Virus record (IMG/VR): IMGVR_UViG_3300012931_000759
Span: 1 to 64,000 of that record
From: a virus
DNA: 64,000 nucleotides
Strand: one strand, 5' to 3'
The notes under the pieces are model-generated. The model ran no database searches. It worked only from the letters and a program-made list of their open reading frames with translations, and had not been told where the DNA came from. Shown here piece after piece: positions 23,717-32,628 of the stretch; positions within the stretch are counted from its first letter, which is position 1; each line of letters opens with the position of its first letter. A program made the translations under genes and the position numbers.

Positions 23717-24337
23717 ATGAACAGGGCAACCGTCCTGAAACTCCAACAAATTGAGTTTTTCCTGCTGTATAGCCTGGTCGTGGACGAGCTGCAGCTAATC
23801 AAGCGGTCGAAGCGCATGACTCCGGCGTACCGTGCGAGAGCCTCTGCGCAGCAGCGCGAAGTCCTCATAGGGAGGTTGTTTCGCTCGTTCCTGGAGAAGG
23901 TATTTCGGCGCAATATTAGGATCTCGAAACGCCCATATTTCCAGGAATTCACAGTTGAGTTCGATGCGGACACGTGCGACCGGCTGCGGAACGCACAGGC
24001 TACGCACCATGACCTGTGCCGCACACTACAACCGACGGTTGAGGAGATTGGGTTTCTTCGCTTTAACTCCCCACAGTCACTGACCGTCACCATCATGACC
24101 GGCAACAAGCATAGGTACAACTACCGATATGGCTATGAGATAGGGGTGGCTGACATGGGAATCGGACGCTATTGCCCAGCGGTAAAGGCTGTCATGGCCT
24201 GGAGGGATCGTCTGGATACCGCGCTGGCCGCCTTGGACGCGGCCGAGATGGTCGGTCCACCAGAACCGAAACGTAACCAGGCGCAAGAACAGCTCGATGC
24301 CGTCCTCAAGGACGCTGCGAAGACTGGAAGGTTATGA
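23717..24337 (+). CDS. hypothetical protein in PRTRC cassette, possibly F-like
   Basis: 206 residues; a helical N-terminus and a mixed C-terminus (RYNYRYGYEIGVADM). Stop overlaps the next ATG. Position suggests a PRTRC accessory protein, but no family match is clear. Confidence 0.45.
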   Translation: MNRATVLKLQQIEFFLLYSLVVDELQLIKRSKRMTPAYRARASAQQREVLIGRLFRSFLEKVFRRNIRISKRPYFQEFTVEFDADTCDRLRNAQATHHDLCRTLQPTVEEIGFLRFNSPQSLTVTIMTGNKHRYNYRYGYEIGVADMGIGRYCPAVKAVMAWRDRLDTALAALDAAEMVGPPEPKRNQAQEQLDAVLKDAAKTGRL

Positions 24338-25026
24338 GGAGTATCAACATCAGCAAGGCCACACTCACCGTGGAAATCGGCGACGGATCCAGCGAAGCCG
24401 TGGCCAAGTTTAAAACCAAGGAAGGCGTCGTCGCGAAGACGATCTCTGTGGCCGACCTCCTGATAGAGCTTTCGCGCGATATGGAGATCACGACCGGCAT
24501 TCTGCCCGTGGGAACCAAATTCTATGCTGGAACGAAGAACTCATATCGGATCGGCGTCCAGGTTCCAGCCAAGGTGCGCTCGGCTGACTTTATGCTCCAC
24601 GAGGTCGGGACACGCAAGATGACGGTGCCGTTTCCCGAGATTCTGTTTGTGTTCAACATCAAGGATAAGCGGATCATAGAGTCGTCCCTGTACACGTGTA
24701 TCCCGCCAGTTGGCAGGCCGTACGATAGACTTTATTGCTTCCCGTTCGGGAATGTGTACGAGAACGGCAATATCTGCTGGGGAAATGCCGTCCATCCGGT
24801 GATCGGCGAGCCGATTGTCCTCGACAGCGTGGTGTCCCGCTTCTTCACCTCCGTGTTTAGTGGGCACATTGTCCACGGCACCAACATGTTCAACGCGCCC
24901 GAGGGCGTGGTGAATCTGAGGACTCTTCTCGAGCACCTGTCTGGACAGGAGCATTTTCCGGACAGGCTCCTGAAGCCCTCGGATGTAACAGTCGGTACGG
25001 CGATGGCCTCGCGCGACAGGAGATGA
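24334..25026 (+). CDS. PRTRC protein B (E2-like fold)
   Basis: 230 residues. YTCIPPVGRPYDRLYCFPFG followed by NVYENGNICWGN is the E2/UBC-like region of PRTRC B proteins, with a Cys in ICWGN at the candidate catalytic position. Such proteins are predicted E2-type conjugation partners. It is coupled to the JAB gene by ATGA. Confidence 0.65.
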   Translation: MRSINISKATLTVEIGDGSSEAVAKFKTKEGVVAKTISVADLLIELSRDMEITTGILPVGTKFYAGTKNSYRIGVQVPAKVRSADFMLHEVGTRKMTVPFPEILFVFNIKDKRIIESSLYTCIPPVGRPYDRLYCFPFGNVYENGNICWGNAVHPVIGEPIVLDSVVSRFFTSVFSGHIVHGTNMFNAPEGVVNLRTLLEHLSGQEHFPDRLLKPSDVTVGTAMASRDRR

Positions 25027-25904
25027 CCGTGATGGAAAAAAACGCGGCGTTCGAAGACATGGTTGGGCATTTCATCGGCGTCCCGACAAAGTGCGACAAG
25101 CCCGTGTCATGGGCCATGTGCGGAGACGGTCTTTGGGAAATCCGTAGGAATTCCCTCGGGATCTTCCGTAGGCACGTGGCCGAGGCGGCAATTCCTGGCC
25201 TCCCATCGGGACTCGAGGAGGGGTTTGACCTCGCGCTGCCGAAGGTGCCGGTCTCCCTCTTGTGGCAGACTGTATCTTTTTTCCGACACGTGTACTCGCT
25301 TCATCAGAGCGAGGCAGCTGTGCGCGTAGTGTGGAACCGCAAAACCAGGAAATACCTGCTCGACTGTCCGTCGCAGGACGTGAGCGCAGCCCGGTGTAAT
25401 TTCGACAGGCACAAGACCATCGAGAATTCCGTGGTGGTGGCGGAGATCCATAGTCACGGTCAGATGACCGCCGGGTTCTCCGGAACAGACGACAAGGACG
25501 AACTTGCCGACCGATTCTACGGCGTTGTCGGGAAAGTGCTCGACTTTTTCCCCCAGATGACCTTCCGCCTGGCCATCGGCGGCAACCACCTGGACGTTGA
25601 TATCTGCGATCTGTTCGACACGGCAAACGACCCGATGCTGGGTGCCAAGTTCCCGCTTGGCTGGATCGACCTAGTAAGGAAGCGGGAAGTGAAACCTCTC
25701 CGGTTTTCCAAAGGGCTGCGGAGGTTTCTCGATGATCCGGATGACCCGGAAAACGAAAGATCCCTGAGCTGTGATTCCGTGTTTGGGTCCGATGCGAATG
25801 GCGACAACCCCACCGATGAAGAGATGTGGGACGCCATGGATGTCATCGAAGCCGAGGAGGACGAGGAGCAGGAACAATGGCGAAAATATCAAAGAAGGCG
25901 GTAG
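25023..25904 (+). CDS. PRTRC protein A (JAB/JAMM-domain peptidase)
   Basis: 293 residues. VVVAEIHSHGQMTAGFSGTD contains the JAMM layout: a Glu, then His-Ser-His, then Ser/Asp downstream (FSGTDDKDE). JAB domains remove ubiquitin-like tags. The acidic C-terminus overlaps the ThiF start by 28 bases. Two of four PRTRC enzymes are thus adjacent and coupled. Confidence 0.75.
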   Translation: MTVMEKNAAFEDMVGHFIGVPTKCDKPVSWAMCGDGLWEIRRNSLGIFRRHVAEAAIPGLPSGLEEGFDLALPKVPVSLLWQTVSFFRHVYSLHQSEAAVRVVWNRKTRKYLLDCPSQDVSAARCNFDRHKTIENSVVVAEIHSHGQMTAGFSGTDDKDELADRFYGVVGKVLDFFPQMTFRLAIGGNHLDVDICDLFDTANDPMLGAKFPLGWIDLVRKREVKPLRFSKGLRRFLDDPDDPENERSLSCDSVFGSDANGDNPTDEEMWDAMDVIEAEEDEEQEQWRKYQRRR

Positions 25905-26770
25905 AGGCGCCAGTCTTGCCGGATATCAAGGCCATGAGCGGGTTCCAGCGGCCGCAAACTATCCTGGTGGTGGGATGCGGTGGAACAGGTGCCTACGTAG
26001 TCGGCCATCTGGCTCGTCTGGTGGCCGTCCTGAACCAGGCGCCAAGCGCGCCATACCAAGGATTTCACATCGTCCTGGCCGACGGGGACAAGGTGGAGCG
26101 CAAAAACCTGGAACGACAGCATTTCATCCAGAACGACCTCGACCTAAACAAGGCGGAAGTCCTGGCCACCAGGTACTCCGGGGCGTTTGGTATTGAGATC
26201 CGCGCTATCACATCTTACATCGAGGATATCTACATCATTGAGAGCGTTGCTCCACAGCTGGTGATCGGCTGCGTGGATAACAACGCATCAAGACGTGTAA
26301 TCCACGAATGGATGCTCTACAATCGCGAATACTGCCCAGACCGATTCTGGATCGACTCTGGCAACGAGGAAAATTCTGGACAGGTCGTGTGCGGGTTTGG
26401 TCCTAACTACTCTCAGGGTTCACAGAGCGATGACGAGGATAGCGGCTACAAGTTCAGCCTGCCGATGGTGACGGAGGTATACCCCAATCTGATGAAGGCC
26501 GGAGAGGACGAGAAGTTTGCCTCGCAGATGAGCTGCGCCGAGCTGGCCCAGGCAGCGCCCCAGAACATGATGACCAACATTACTGCGGCCACGATCATCC
26601 TGAATTTCGCGCAGAAGATTCTGCGCGGCAAGGCCCTGCGGACCCATGGGGCCATTTTCTCGGTGGACAATTCCTTCCGGACGCTTCTCAACACGCCGGA
26701 GAACCTGGACAAGGTCAACTCCAAGCGGCGGAGAAGCTGGGAGCAGACAGTACTAGTACAGACGATCTGA
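25877..26770 (+). CDS. PRTRC ThiF-family (E1-like) protein
   Basis: 297 residues from ATG 25877. ILVVGCGGTGAYVVGHLARL is the nucleotide-binding loop. DGDKVERKNLERQHF is the adenylation-site Asp/Arg region typical of E1/MoeB/ThiF enzymes, and VIGCVDNNASRRV follows. A catalytic Cys is likely in MSCAEL. E1-like enzymes adenylate the C-terminus of a ubiquitin-like protein. Confidence 0.85.
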   Translation: MAKISKKAVEAPVLPDIKAMSGFQRPQTILVVGCGGTGAYVVGHLARLVAVLNQAPSAPYQGFHIVLADGDKVERKNLERQHFIQNDLDLNKAEVLATRYSGAFGIEIRAITSYIEDIYIIESVAPQLVIGCVDNNASRRVIHEWMLYNREYCPDRFWIDSGNEENSGQVVCGFGPNYSQGSQSDDEDSGYKFSLPMVTEVYPNLMKAGEDEKFASQMSCAELAQAAPQNMMTNITAATIILNFAQKILRGKALRTHGAIFSVDNSFRTLLNTPENLDKVNSKRRRSWEQTVLVQTI

Positions 26771-26789
26771 TAAGGCAGGAGACGAGCTA

Positions 26790-27146
26790 ATGAATAATAC
26801 CACAAAGAACCAGAACCTCCCCTTCGCAACTGACGAGGAGTGTGAACAGCTCAGGCAGCGACTGGTACGCGCGGGCAAGATCGTTCCGGCCAAGCGCGTT
26901 GTAACTGCGACCGCAACAATCAAGCAGATTGCCGATGATTCTGACCTAGAGTTTGGGTCGCCCAGGCGCAGACGCAACGCGGCTGACGTTCCCGAGGAGG
27001 GCGTATACAGGATCCGCAAGATCACAAGTGACAAGGAGTACGAGAGCCGCAAGCGCAGTTATTTCGAAATGCTCCAGTCCGTACTTAGGTCAAGGATCGA
27101 GCTTGACCTTGAGTTTGGAGAGCATGAGGAGTTGGAGGGGACATAG
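26790..27146 (+). CDS. hypothetical protein downstream of PRTRC cassette
   Basis: 118 residues; a basic middle (RRRRNAAD) and charged helix (KEYESRKRSYFEMLQSVLR). No family recognised. The ATG follows a GGAGACGAG stretch. Confidence 0.45.
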   Translation: MNNTTKNQNLPFATDEECEQLRQRLVRAGKIVPAKRVVTATATIKQIADDSDLEFGSPRRRRNAADVPEEGVYRIRKITSDKEYESRKRSYFEMLQSVLRSRIELDLEFGEHEELEGT

Positions 27147-27206
27147 AGCAATTCTACCAGCTCATCGTACACTCTGTACAGATTGCTTAAACCGGAGCAG
27201 GATATA

Positions 27207-28556
27207 ATGTATTCCCTGAAAACAGACCTCTACCAGATAGCCATGATGGCCGGGTACTTTCATGGCGGAATGGCCGATAAGGTTGTGACCTGCGAGGCCT
27301 TCGCCCGCAAGCTGCCATCAAAACGCCGGTTCCTGGTCATGGCCGGCACCGAGGAGATCCGCGAGACGCTCGTCGGTCTGTGCTTCATGGGCACGGACAT
27401 CGAGTTTCTGCGGAGCATTCCGGCGCTGCGCAAGGTCATGACGCCAGCTTTCGAAGAGTGGCTGCTCAATTTCCGATTCACCGGTGACATGTGGGCCATG
27501 GCCGAGGGCGAGATCGTCTTCCCAGGCGAGCCGCTGGTTAGGATCACGGCGCCGGTCGCGCAGGCCCAACTTGCCGAGACCATGGTCCTGTCAGTCCTCA
27601 ATCACGACATGAGAGTTGCCTCGAAGGCGGCCAGGATCGTCCTGGCTGCGCGCGGCAAGCCGCTCATGGAGTTCGGCACGCGCCGGACGCACCACGAGGC
27701 TGCTCTCTACTCTGCGAGAGCTGCCTATCTGGCTGGATTCTCGGGGACATCCAACGTGGAGGCTGGCCTGCGATTCGGAATCCCGGTCATGGGCACCGTA
27801 GCTCACATGTGGACCATGGTCCATCAATCAGAGGCGGACGCTTTCAAGAAGTGGTCGGAACTGTGGGACAATCCGACTTTTCTGATCGACACCTACGACA
27901 CACTGCGCGGAGCTAGGCTGGTGGCTGGGATCAGGAACGCCTCCATGGTGAGGATCGATTCCGGGGACCTCTTGTCTCAATCGAAACTCGTAAGGTACAT
28001 TCTCGATGAAGGCGGATGTAAGGCAGGCATCGTTGTCTCCGGGGACCTAGACGAATACGCGGTCCATGAGCTTGTCTCATCAGACGCGCCAATCGACAGC
28101 TTCGGGATCGGCACTAAACTGGTCGCTCCGGACGACGCGCCATCTCTTGGGATCGTGTACAAGGCTGTCTACGACGAGACGGAGGCCAGGCCGCTCATGA
28201 AAACCTCGGGCGGCAAAGCAACCATGCCTGGCAGGAAACAGGTTTTCCTCGACCAACGCGAGGGCGGCTGGACCCATCTAGTCGCCTTGGACGGGGAGCT
28301 GGAGTCATCCGAGCTGCTCAGCCCACTGCTCGACAGGCATATCGCTGGCGGATTCATCGTGGACGGAGTGCGCGATGTGACCCTAGAGGTGTCGAGACGG
28401 TACTGTAACGCGGCGCTCGGATCGCTTTCGGCCCTTCCGGTCGGATACGACCTTTCGTCTATACTAGAGCCGAGCGTCGGCGTCCCGGTCAAGGCACACG
28501 ACAGCCTTACCAAAATGTTCGTGTCGGCGCGTTGCGCCATGGAGTCCGACGAATGA
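27207..28556 (+). CDS. pncB: nicotinate phosphoribosyltransferase
   Basis: 449 residues from ATG 27207 after GGAGCAGG. Type II PRTase fold: N-terminal TDLYQIAMMAGYF, FVVxxG-like core, PLMEFGTRRTHHEAA (about residue 155, phosphate/nicotinate pocket), SGTSNVEAGLRFGIPVMGT, MVRIDSGDL and SFGIGTKLVA. It turns nicotinate plus PRPP into nicotinate mononucleotide. With NadE at 52150 and the PARP at 35644 it points to phage control of NAD+. No NadD was found in the window. Confidence 0.93.
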   Translation: MYSLKTDLYQIAMMAGYFHGGMADKVVTCEAFARKLPSKRRFLVMAGTEEIRETLVGLCFMGTDIEFLRSIPALRKVMTPAFEEWLLNFRFTGDMWAMAEGEIVFPGEPLVRITAPVAQAQLAETMVLSVLNHDMRVASKAARIVLAARGKPLMEFGTRRTHHEAALYSARAAYLAGFSGTSNVEAGLRFGIPVMGTVAHMWTMVHQSEADAFKKWSELWDNPTFLIDTYDTLRGARLVAGIRNASMVRIDSGDLLSQSKLVRYILDEGGCKAGIVVSGDLDEYAVHELVSSDAPIDSFGIGTKLVAPDDAPSLGIVYKAVYDETEARPLMKTSGGKATMPGRKQVFLDQREGGWTHLVALDGELESSELLSPLLDRHIAGGFIVDGVRDVTLEVSRRYCNAALGSLSALPVGYDLSSILEPSVGVPVKAHDSLTKMFVSARCAMESDE

Positions 28557-28591
28557 TGGAGCTGCTTTGGGGACGAGGAGGTGGACACACG

Positions 28592-29461
28592 ATGTTCGAT
28601 CCCTATTCCCTCCAGCATGTGGTGTGGTTCTTCGCGATTACGGTCGCGCTGGCTGCACTGCGGTTCAGGCACTTGTGGGCATGGGTCCTCGGATTGGCGG
28701 CCCTGTGGGAAGTTGCCGAGTGGTGGATCGTCGACAACCTACCAGGGTTCCCCTTCGTCGGTCGTGAGGATATGTTGAACAAGGCGATAGGCGACCCGAT
28801 CAGCGACCTCGCCGGGTTCGCGCTTGGCCTGGTTGCCATGCGCGCCGTCCACCTGGTCATGAGCCGAAAGCCAGATTCGTTTGTCATGCTCCTGGAGCGG
28901 GCGAAGCGTTTGGCTGAGAAGGCGCACAGTGGGCAGAGATATGGCAGTTTTCCGTACACGCATCACCTTTTTGGAACCTGGGATGTGCTCGAGAAGTTCT
29001 GTTTCACCGGCAGAGAGCATGACAAGCCAAGGAGAGAGCGTAGTCGACGCCTGATCCTGGCTGCCATTCTACATGATACGCTGGAGGATACTGACCTGAC
29101 ATATGGAGAACTTGAAGACAACTTCGGGCGTGAGGTTGCTGATTTGGTTTTTGCCGTGACCAACGAGCCGGGAGCGAACCGCAAGGAGCGCTTCCTTAAG
29201 ACATACCCGAAGATCAAGGCTCACCCAGATGCTACAATATTAAAGCTGGCCGACAGGATCGCGAACATAATTCATGCCCTACAGTCAAACTGGGACATCC
29301 TGGTAATGTACAGGAAGGAATGGCCCATTTTCGAGCGCGAACTCCGGCGTCCGGGGGAGTGCGACCCAATGTGGGCGTATCTGGAGTCCATTTTGATACC
29401 CACGGATTCCGCTGGACAACAAGGTGCCAAAGCACCCTTTTTGGAGAACAAACATGGATGA
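28592..29461 (+). CDS. membrane-anchored HD hydrolase (SpoT-like)
   Basis: 289 residues from ATG 28592, ten bases after GAGGAGG; ATG 28553 coupled to the pncB stop is an alternative. Residues about 8-100 hold three hydrophobic segments (VanZ-like topology, with a Trp-rich second helix). The C-terminal half is an HD domain: ILAAILHDTLEDT, a regulatory-loop-like FGREVADLV, and KLADRIANIIHAL. The HDxxED pattern is that of (p)ppGpp hydrolases. The fusion to membrane helices is unusual for RelA/SpoT homologues. Substrate not established. Confidence 0.8.
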   Translation: MFDPYSLQHVVWFFAITVALAALRFRHLWAWVLGLAALWEVAEWWIVDNLPGFPFVGREDMLNKAIGDPISDLAGFALGLVAMRAVHLVMSRKPDSFVMLLERAKRLAEKAHSGQRYGSFPYTHHLFGTWDVLEKFCFTGREHDKPRRERSRRLILAAILHDTLEDTDLTYGELEDNFGREVADLVFAVTNEPGANRKERFLKTYPKIKAHPDATILKLADRIANIIHALQSNWDILVMYRKEWPIFERELRRPGECDPMWAYLESILIPTDSAGQQGAKAPFLENKHG

Positions 29462-29906
29462 GAAAAGGCCACAGCCCGCCTGGCGGCGGGACAGTCAGCA
29501 GGGGCGGAGGGATGATCGCGGACAGCGTCGCGACCAGCGCGACAGACGTCGGCAAGACAGCCCTCCGCCAGAGAGACGCGCCCCGGTGGTGGGGCCGCTT
29601 GAGGTCGAGGTCTACAACAACGATGTCGGACAGGCTCTGAAAGTTCTCAAAAACAAATTGGCAAAAGATGGGATCCTAGCAGAACTCAAGGCGCGCCGCC
29701 ATGCGGAAAAGCCTTCCGAAAAGAAAAGGCGCAAACATCGGGAAGCCCTGAAGCGTTTGCGGAAATCAAAAGGTAAACGTCGTCAGGGAGGTTGGAGACC
29801 TGATAGACCAAAGGCTTCCGAGTCCAGACCAATTCGGGAATCGGCCACGCCTGTTGACCAAATCGCAAATGCGCCAGCAGCATCGGATATAAAGGATCCA
29901 AAGTAG
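29454..29906 (+). CDS. rpsU: bS21-family ribosomal protein homologue
   Basis: 150 residues. Residues 1-45 are a basic, Gln/Arg-rich extension. Residues about 50-105 follow the bS21 plan: VEVYNNDVGQALKVLKNKL, GILAELKARRHAEKPSEKK and RKHREALKRLRKS. A second low-complexity tail follows. bS21 sits at the mRNA platform of the 30S subunit; phage copies are known in huge phages and may bias initiation to phage mRNAs. The two tails are longer than in host bS21. Confidence 0.85.
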   Translation: MDEKRPQPAWRRDSQQGRRDDRGQRRDQRDRRRQDSPPPERRAPVVGPLEVEVYNNDVGQALKVLKNKLAKDGILAELKARRHAEKPSEKKRRKHREALKRLRKSKGKRRQGGWRPDRPKASESRPIRESATPVDQIANAPAASDIKDPK

Positions 29907-29910
29907 GCAA

Positions 29911-29976
29911 TTATCTTCTTTGGATAAGTTGTTTTACGGTAGTATTCCTTATTGGGGAAGAATGATCTTGGTTCAT
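29911..29976 (-). CDS. possible 21-residue peptide downstream of CTATCAAT copy d
   Basis: On the minus strand, ATG at 29976 follows an AAAAGAGG Shine-Dalgarno-like stretch and encodes 21 codons to TAA. The motif lies about 30 bases upstream, as for the other motif-bearing genes. Very short, perhaps the remnant of a longer gene. The gap also has a stem with arms TTGGGGAA/TTCCCCAA. Confidence 0.3.
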   Translation of the reverse strand: MNQDHSSPIRNTTVKQLIQRR

Positions 29977-30005
29977 TTTGATACCTCTTTTCCCCAATGC
30001 CGAAA

Positions 30006-30013
30006 ATTGATAG
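30006..30013 (-). promoter_or_regulatory. CTATCAAT motif, copy d
   Basis: Minus strand reads CTATCAAT-N4-GGCATTGGGG, one of the better matches. It points at the 21-codon frame 29911-29976. Confidence 0.45.
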
Positions 30014-30048
30014 GCTTTCAAACTGCTGTCAGAAAGTGAAATATCATA

Positions 30049-31467
30049 TTGAAAACATTGAGGGAGTTCCGTAAAACAACAGGTCGTGGGAATAGAGACC
30101 AGGTCTGGTTTATTGGCATCAACCCTGCTGACGCTACTAGGATAATAATCAAGTGGGGCGTTTTGAATGGCACGCTCCAGGAGACACAGGATTGTCCTGG
30201 AGATTGCGGCACTATCGGTCATTCCGATTACCAGACACCAGAGCAGTATGCCAAGACTTGTCTTGAAAGGGAAACGAGACTAAAAAAAGAACAAGGGTAT
30301 GTCGAATGGGTGGATGGAAAACCTGTTTCCACGGTGGCGACCGCTATCGACTTCACAAAACCTTTGCCCAAAAACTTGTCTTTCTACAAACCACAAACCA
30401 AGATCGAGGACAAGAAACTGGCGAAGTTACATCTGGCTGGTCGGGCGATCTGGACCTTAAAGCGTGATGGGATGATGCATATTGCGGTGCGCAGTCGTGA
30501 CGCATGGCAGATCTACTCGCGCCGCATGGATCTGGCAACGGAGCGTTTCCCACATGTCGTGGAAGCACTTGGCAAGCTTCGACTGCCGGATGGCACCATA
30601 CTGCTTGGTGAGATGGTATTACTGAAGGATGATGGGCGCGACGATTTCAAGGGCGTCAGCCGTATCTGCCGGAGTGACACAGATCTTGCACTGGCTTACC
30701 AGGGGCTAGGGACTTTTCCGAAAGACCATGATGACAAGGTCATTCTGGGCAAGACCTCGTACTATGTTTTTGACATTGCGTTTTTAAATGGCAAAGATGG
30801 CATCATGGAGAAGGAGATCCACAAGCGTCTGCGTATTCTCCGGAATGTTTTCTTGGAGTTCGATCCCGACTTGTCGGAAAACGCAACAGGACAGGGGACT
30901 TCCATACGGGAACTGATGGCCGAAAGCAAGCGGCGTGAGCGCATGCTGCGCACCTACTATGTAGCACCCCTAAAGATCTTCCACGCCTCTCCTGAGACAG
31001 ATCTGGACATCGCGAAGAAACTCAAAATTGAAGGGTTTGTGGTCTTAGATGCAGACGCAATCTATGGAGACAAGGGGTATTCGTTCGACGGCAAAGCTCA
31101 GCGCCCAGAAGGCATCTGGAAACGGAAACCAAAATGCGAGGACGAATTCATCGTGGTAGGTGTGTACGAGGGCACTGGTAGAAATATGGGCAAGTTGGGT
31201 GGATTCTACCTGGAGCAGATCCATCCTGGAACCGGCAAGAGGATCGATTGTGGTAAATGCGGCGGAGGATTTACTGACGAACAGAGGGAGGAATTCTGGC
31301 AGGATCAAGACAGCCTGATTAACACAACGGTCAGGATTGAGTTTGACTCTCGGCAACCTGCCAAAAACGGCTCGTATGCGCTGCGTTTTCCAGTTTATCT
31401 GGGAGCTTCAGATAAAACTCCTAATGAATGTGTATCTCAAGGCCTGTCCGAAAACGATTCGGAGTGA
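30049..31467 (+). CDS. ATP-dependent DNA ligase with N-terminal WGR domain
   Basis: 472 residues from TTG 30049 (start not certain). Residues about 15-100 form a WGR domain (VWFIG ... IIIKWGVLNGTLQETQ ... AKTCLERETRLKKEQGY). The ligase domain has motif I TLKRDGMMH (Lys at about 138), III LLGEMVLL, IV EGFVVLD and V WKRKPKCED, then an OB-fold tail. It seals DNA nicks. WGR is a DNA-end-binding module also present in the PARP at 35644, so both may act at breaks. Confidence 0.85.
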   Translation: MKTLREFRKTTGRGNRDQVWFIGINPADATRIIIKWGVLNGTLQETQDCPGDCGTIGHSDYQTPEQYAKTCLERETRLKKEQGYVEWVDGKPVSTVATAIDFTKPLPKNLSFYKPQTKIEDKKLAKLHLAGRAIWTLKRDGMMHIAVRSRDAWQIYSRRMDLATERFPHVVEALGKLRLPDGTILLGEMVLLKDDGRDDFKGVSRICRSDTDLALAYQGLGTFPKDHDDKVILGKTSYYVFDIAFLNGKDGIMEKEIHKRLRILRNVFLEFDPDLSENATGQGTSIRELMAESKRRERMLRTYYVAPLKIFHASPETDLDIAKKLKIEGFVVLDADAIYGDKGYSFDGKAQRPEGIWKRKPKCEDEFIVVGVYEGTGRNMGKLGGFYLEQIHPGTGKRIDCGKCGGGFTDEQREEFWQDQDSLINTTVRIEFDSRQPAKNGSYALRFPVYLGASDKTPNECVSQGLSENDSE

Positions 31468-31515
31468 CTCTGTTCTGGCATTGTGTCGTTTTTTGACAAG
31501 ATTTGGAAGAGGACG

Positions 31516-32562
31516 ATGCGAACAGTTAGCAGCCTAGTGGCTCTAGTTTTCCTTGTTGCTACCTTTGCGGCTTGCGACGACGAATCATCCCTGCCTTATG
31601 TGCATGTCGACAGCGGAGTGACCGATGTGGGAATGCCTAGCGTTCCGAATACGACATCCTACCCGCGCTATCTGTCCTGGGCCAACATCGACACGGACGG
31701 AGATGGGATCGGTGAGAACTACATCACCTCTGTAAAGAGACAGTCCTGCTCTGATTGCTATATGTATGTAGCAACGGCACTTGTAGAGGCTAGATGGCAG
31801 ATCGACCACAAGGCTGCCGTGTCCCTCGACCTATCCGAGCAGAACATTCACAACTGTATGAAAATACCATGCGATGGCGTAGGGGATCTGTGGTGGATGT
31901 TCGACTATATACGGAATTACGGTGTGATGCCCGAGGAGAATATGCCGTCTGGCATGTGGCTTCCTTCCTGCGAGAACTGCCTTGGGATCGCATGGAGCGG
32001 AATCGGACCCCTTTCGATACGTAATGTACCGTTCTACCGCATCACAAAGTACGACACACTTCCATTCCAGAAAGAATACGCGAAGCGCAAGGATGCGCTG
32101 GTTGCCGCGCTCCAGGAGGGGCCTGTAGGAATAGGGATTAACTCCTGGTATGGATACACAAACTACAACGGCGTTCTATATTGCGATGATCCTAAACCTG
32201 TAGGATCCGGGCATGTTGTCCTCGTAGTCGGCTACCTCGAAAGCGGGATGGCTTTTCTGGTGAAAAACAGCCATGGCGAAGGAAAGCTGATCACTATGGT
32301 CTTCGCGGGCGGTGACAAGTGTGGATTTGCCTCCGAGATGATCAAGCTCTCGCCCGGCAGCGTCTATATCTCGTGGGGATGGGGCGAGACGTTTTGCTAC
32401 TCCACGCTTGACAGCGACGGAGATGGTGTCCCCAATTCGCATGACAATTGTCCATGGAATTCAAATGCTGATCAGATGGACTCCGACCTGGACGGATGGG
32501 GAGACGCATGCGACCGTTGTCCAAAGGACAAAGGCCCTACAGGGTACTACTGTTCCCCTTAA
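31516..32562 (+). CDS. papain-like (C1A) cysteine protease lipoprotein with TSP3 repeats
   Basis: 348 residues from ATG 31516 after AGAGGA; GTG 31483 is less likely. The signal peptide ends in ATFAAC, a lipobox. The protease has [13 protein letters not shown] around the catalytic Cys, [11 protein letters not shown] with the catalytic His, and FLVKNSHG with the Asn. The usual GSCGSCWAFS is changed to SCSDCYMYV, still with a Cys at the active position. The C-terminus has calcium-binding TSP3-type repeats ([26 protein letters not shown]). Probably outer-membrane anchored; target unknown. Confidence 0.82.
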   Translation: MRTVSSLVALVFLVATFAACDDESSLPYVHVDSGVTDVGMPSVPNTTSYPRYLSWANIDTDGDGIGENYITSVKRQSCSDCYMYVATALVEARWQIDHKAAVSLDLSEQNIHNCMKIPCDGVGDLWWMFDYIRNYGVMPEENMPSGMWLPSCENCLGIAWSGIGPLSIRNVPFYRITKYDTLPFQKEYAKRKDALVAALQEGPVGIGINSWYGYTNYNGVLYCDDPKPVGSGHVVLVVGYLESGMAFLVKNSHGEGKLITMVFAGGDKCGFASEMIKLSPGSVYISWGWGETFCYSTLDSDGDGVPNSHDNCPWNSNADQMDSDLDGWGDACDRCPKDKGPTGYYCSP

Positions 32563-32628
32563 TCAGCTGAGTTCTCCTACTTTTTGTCCAGATTGTACCC
32601 AAGAAACATTGACCGGAAGGTGTGTGAC

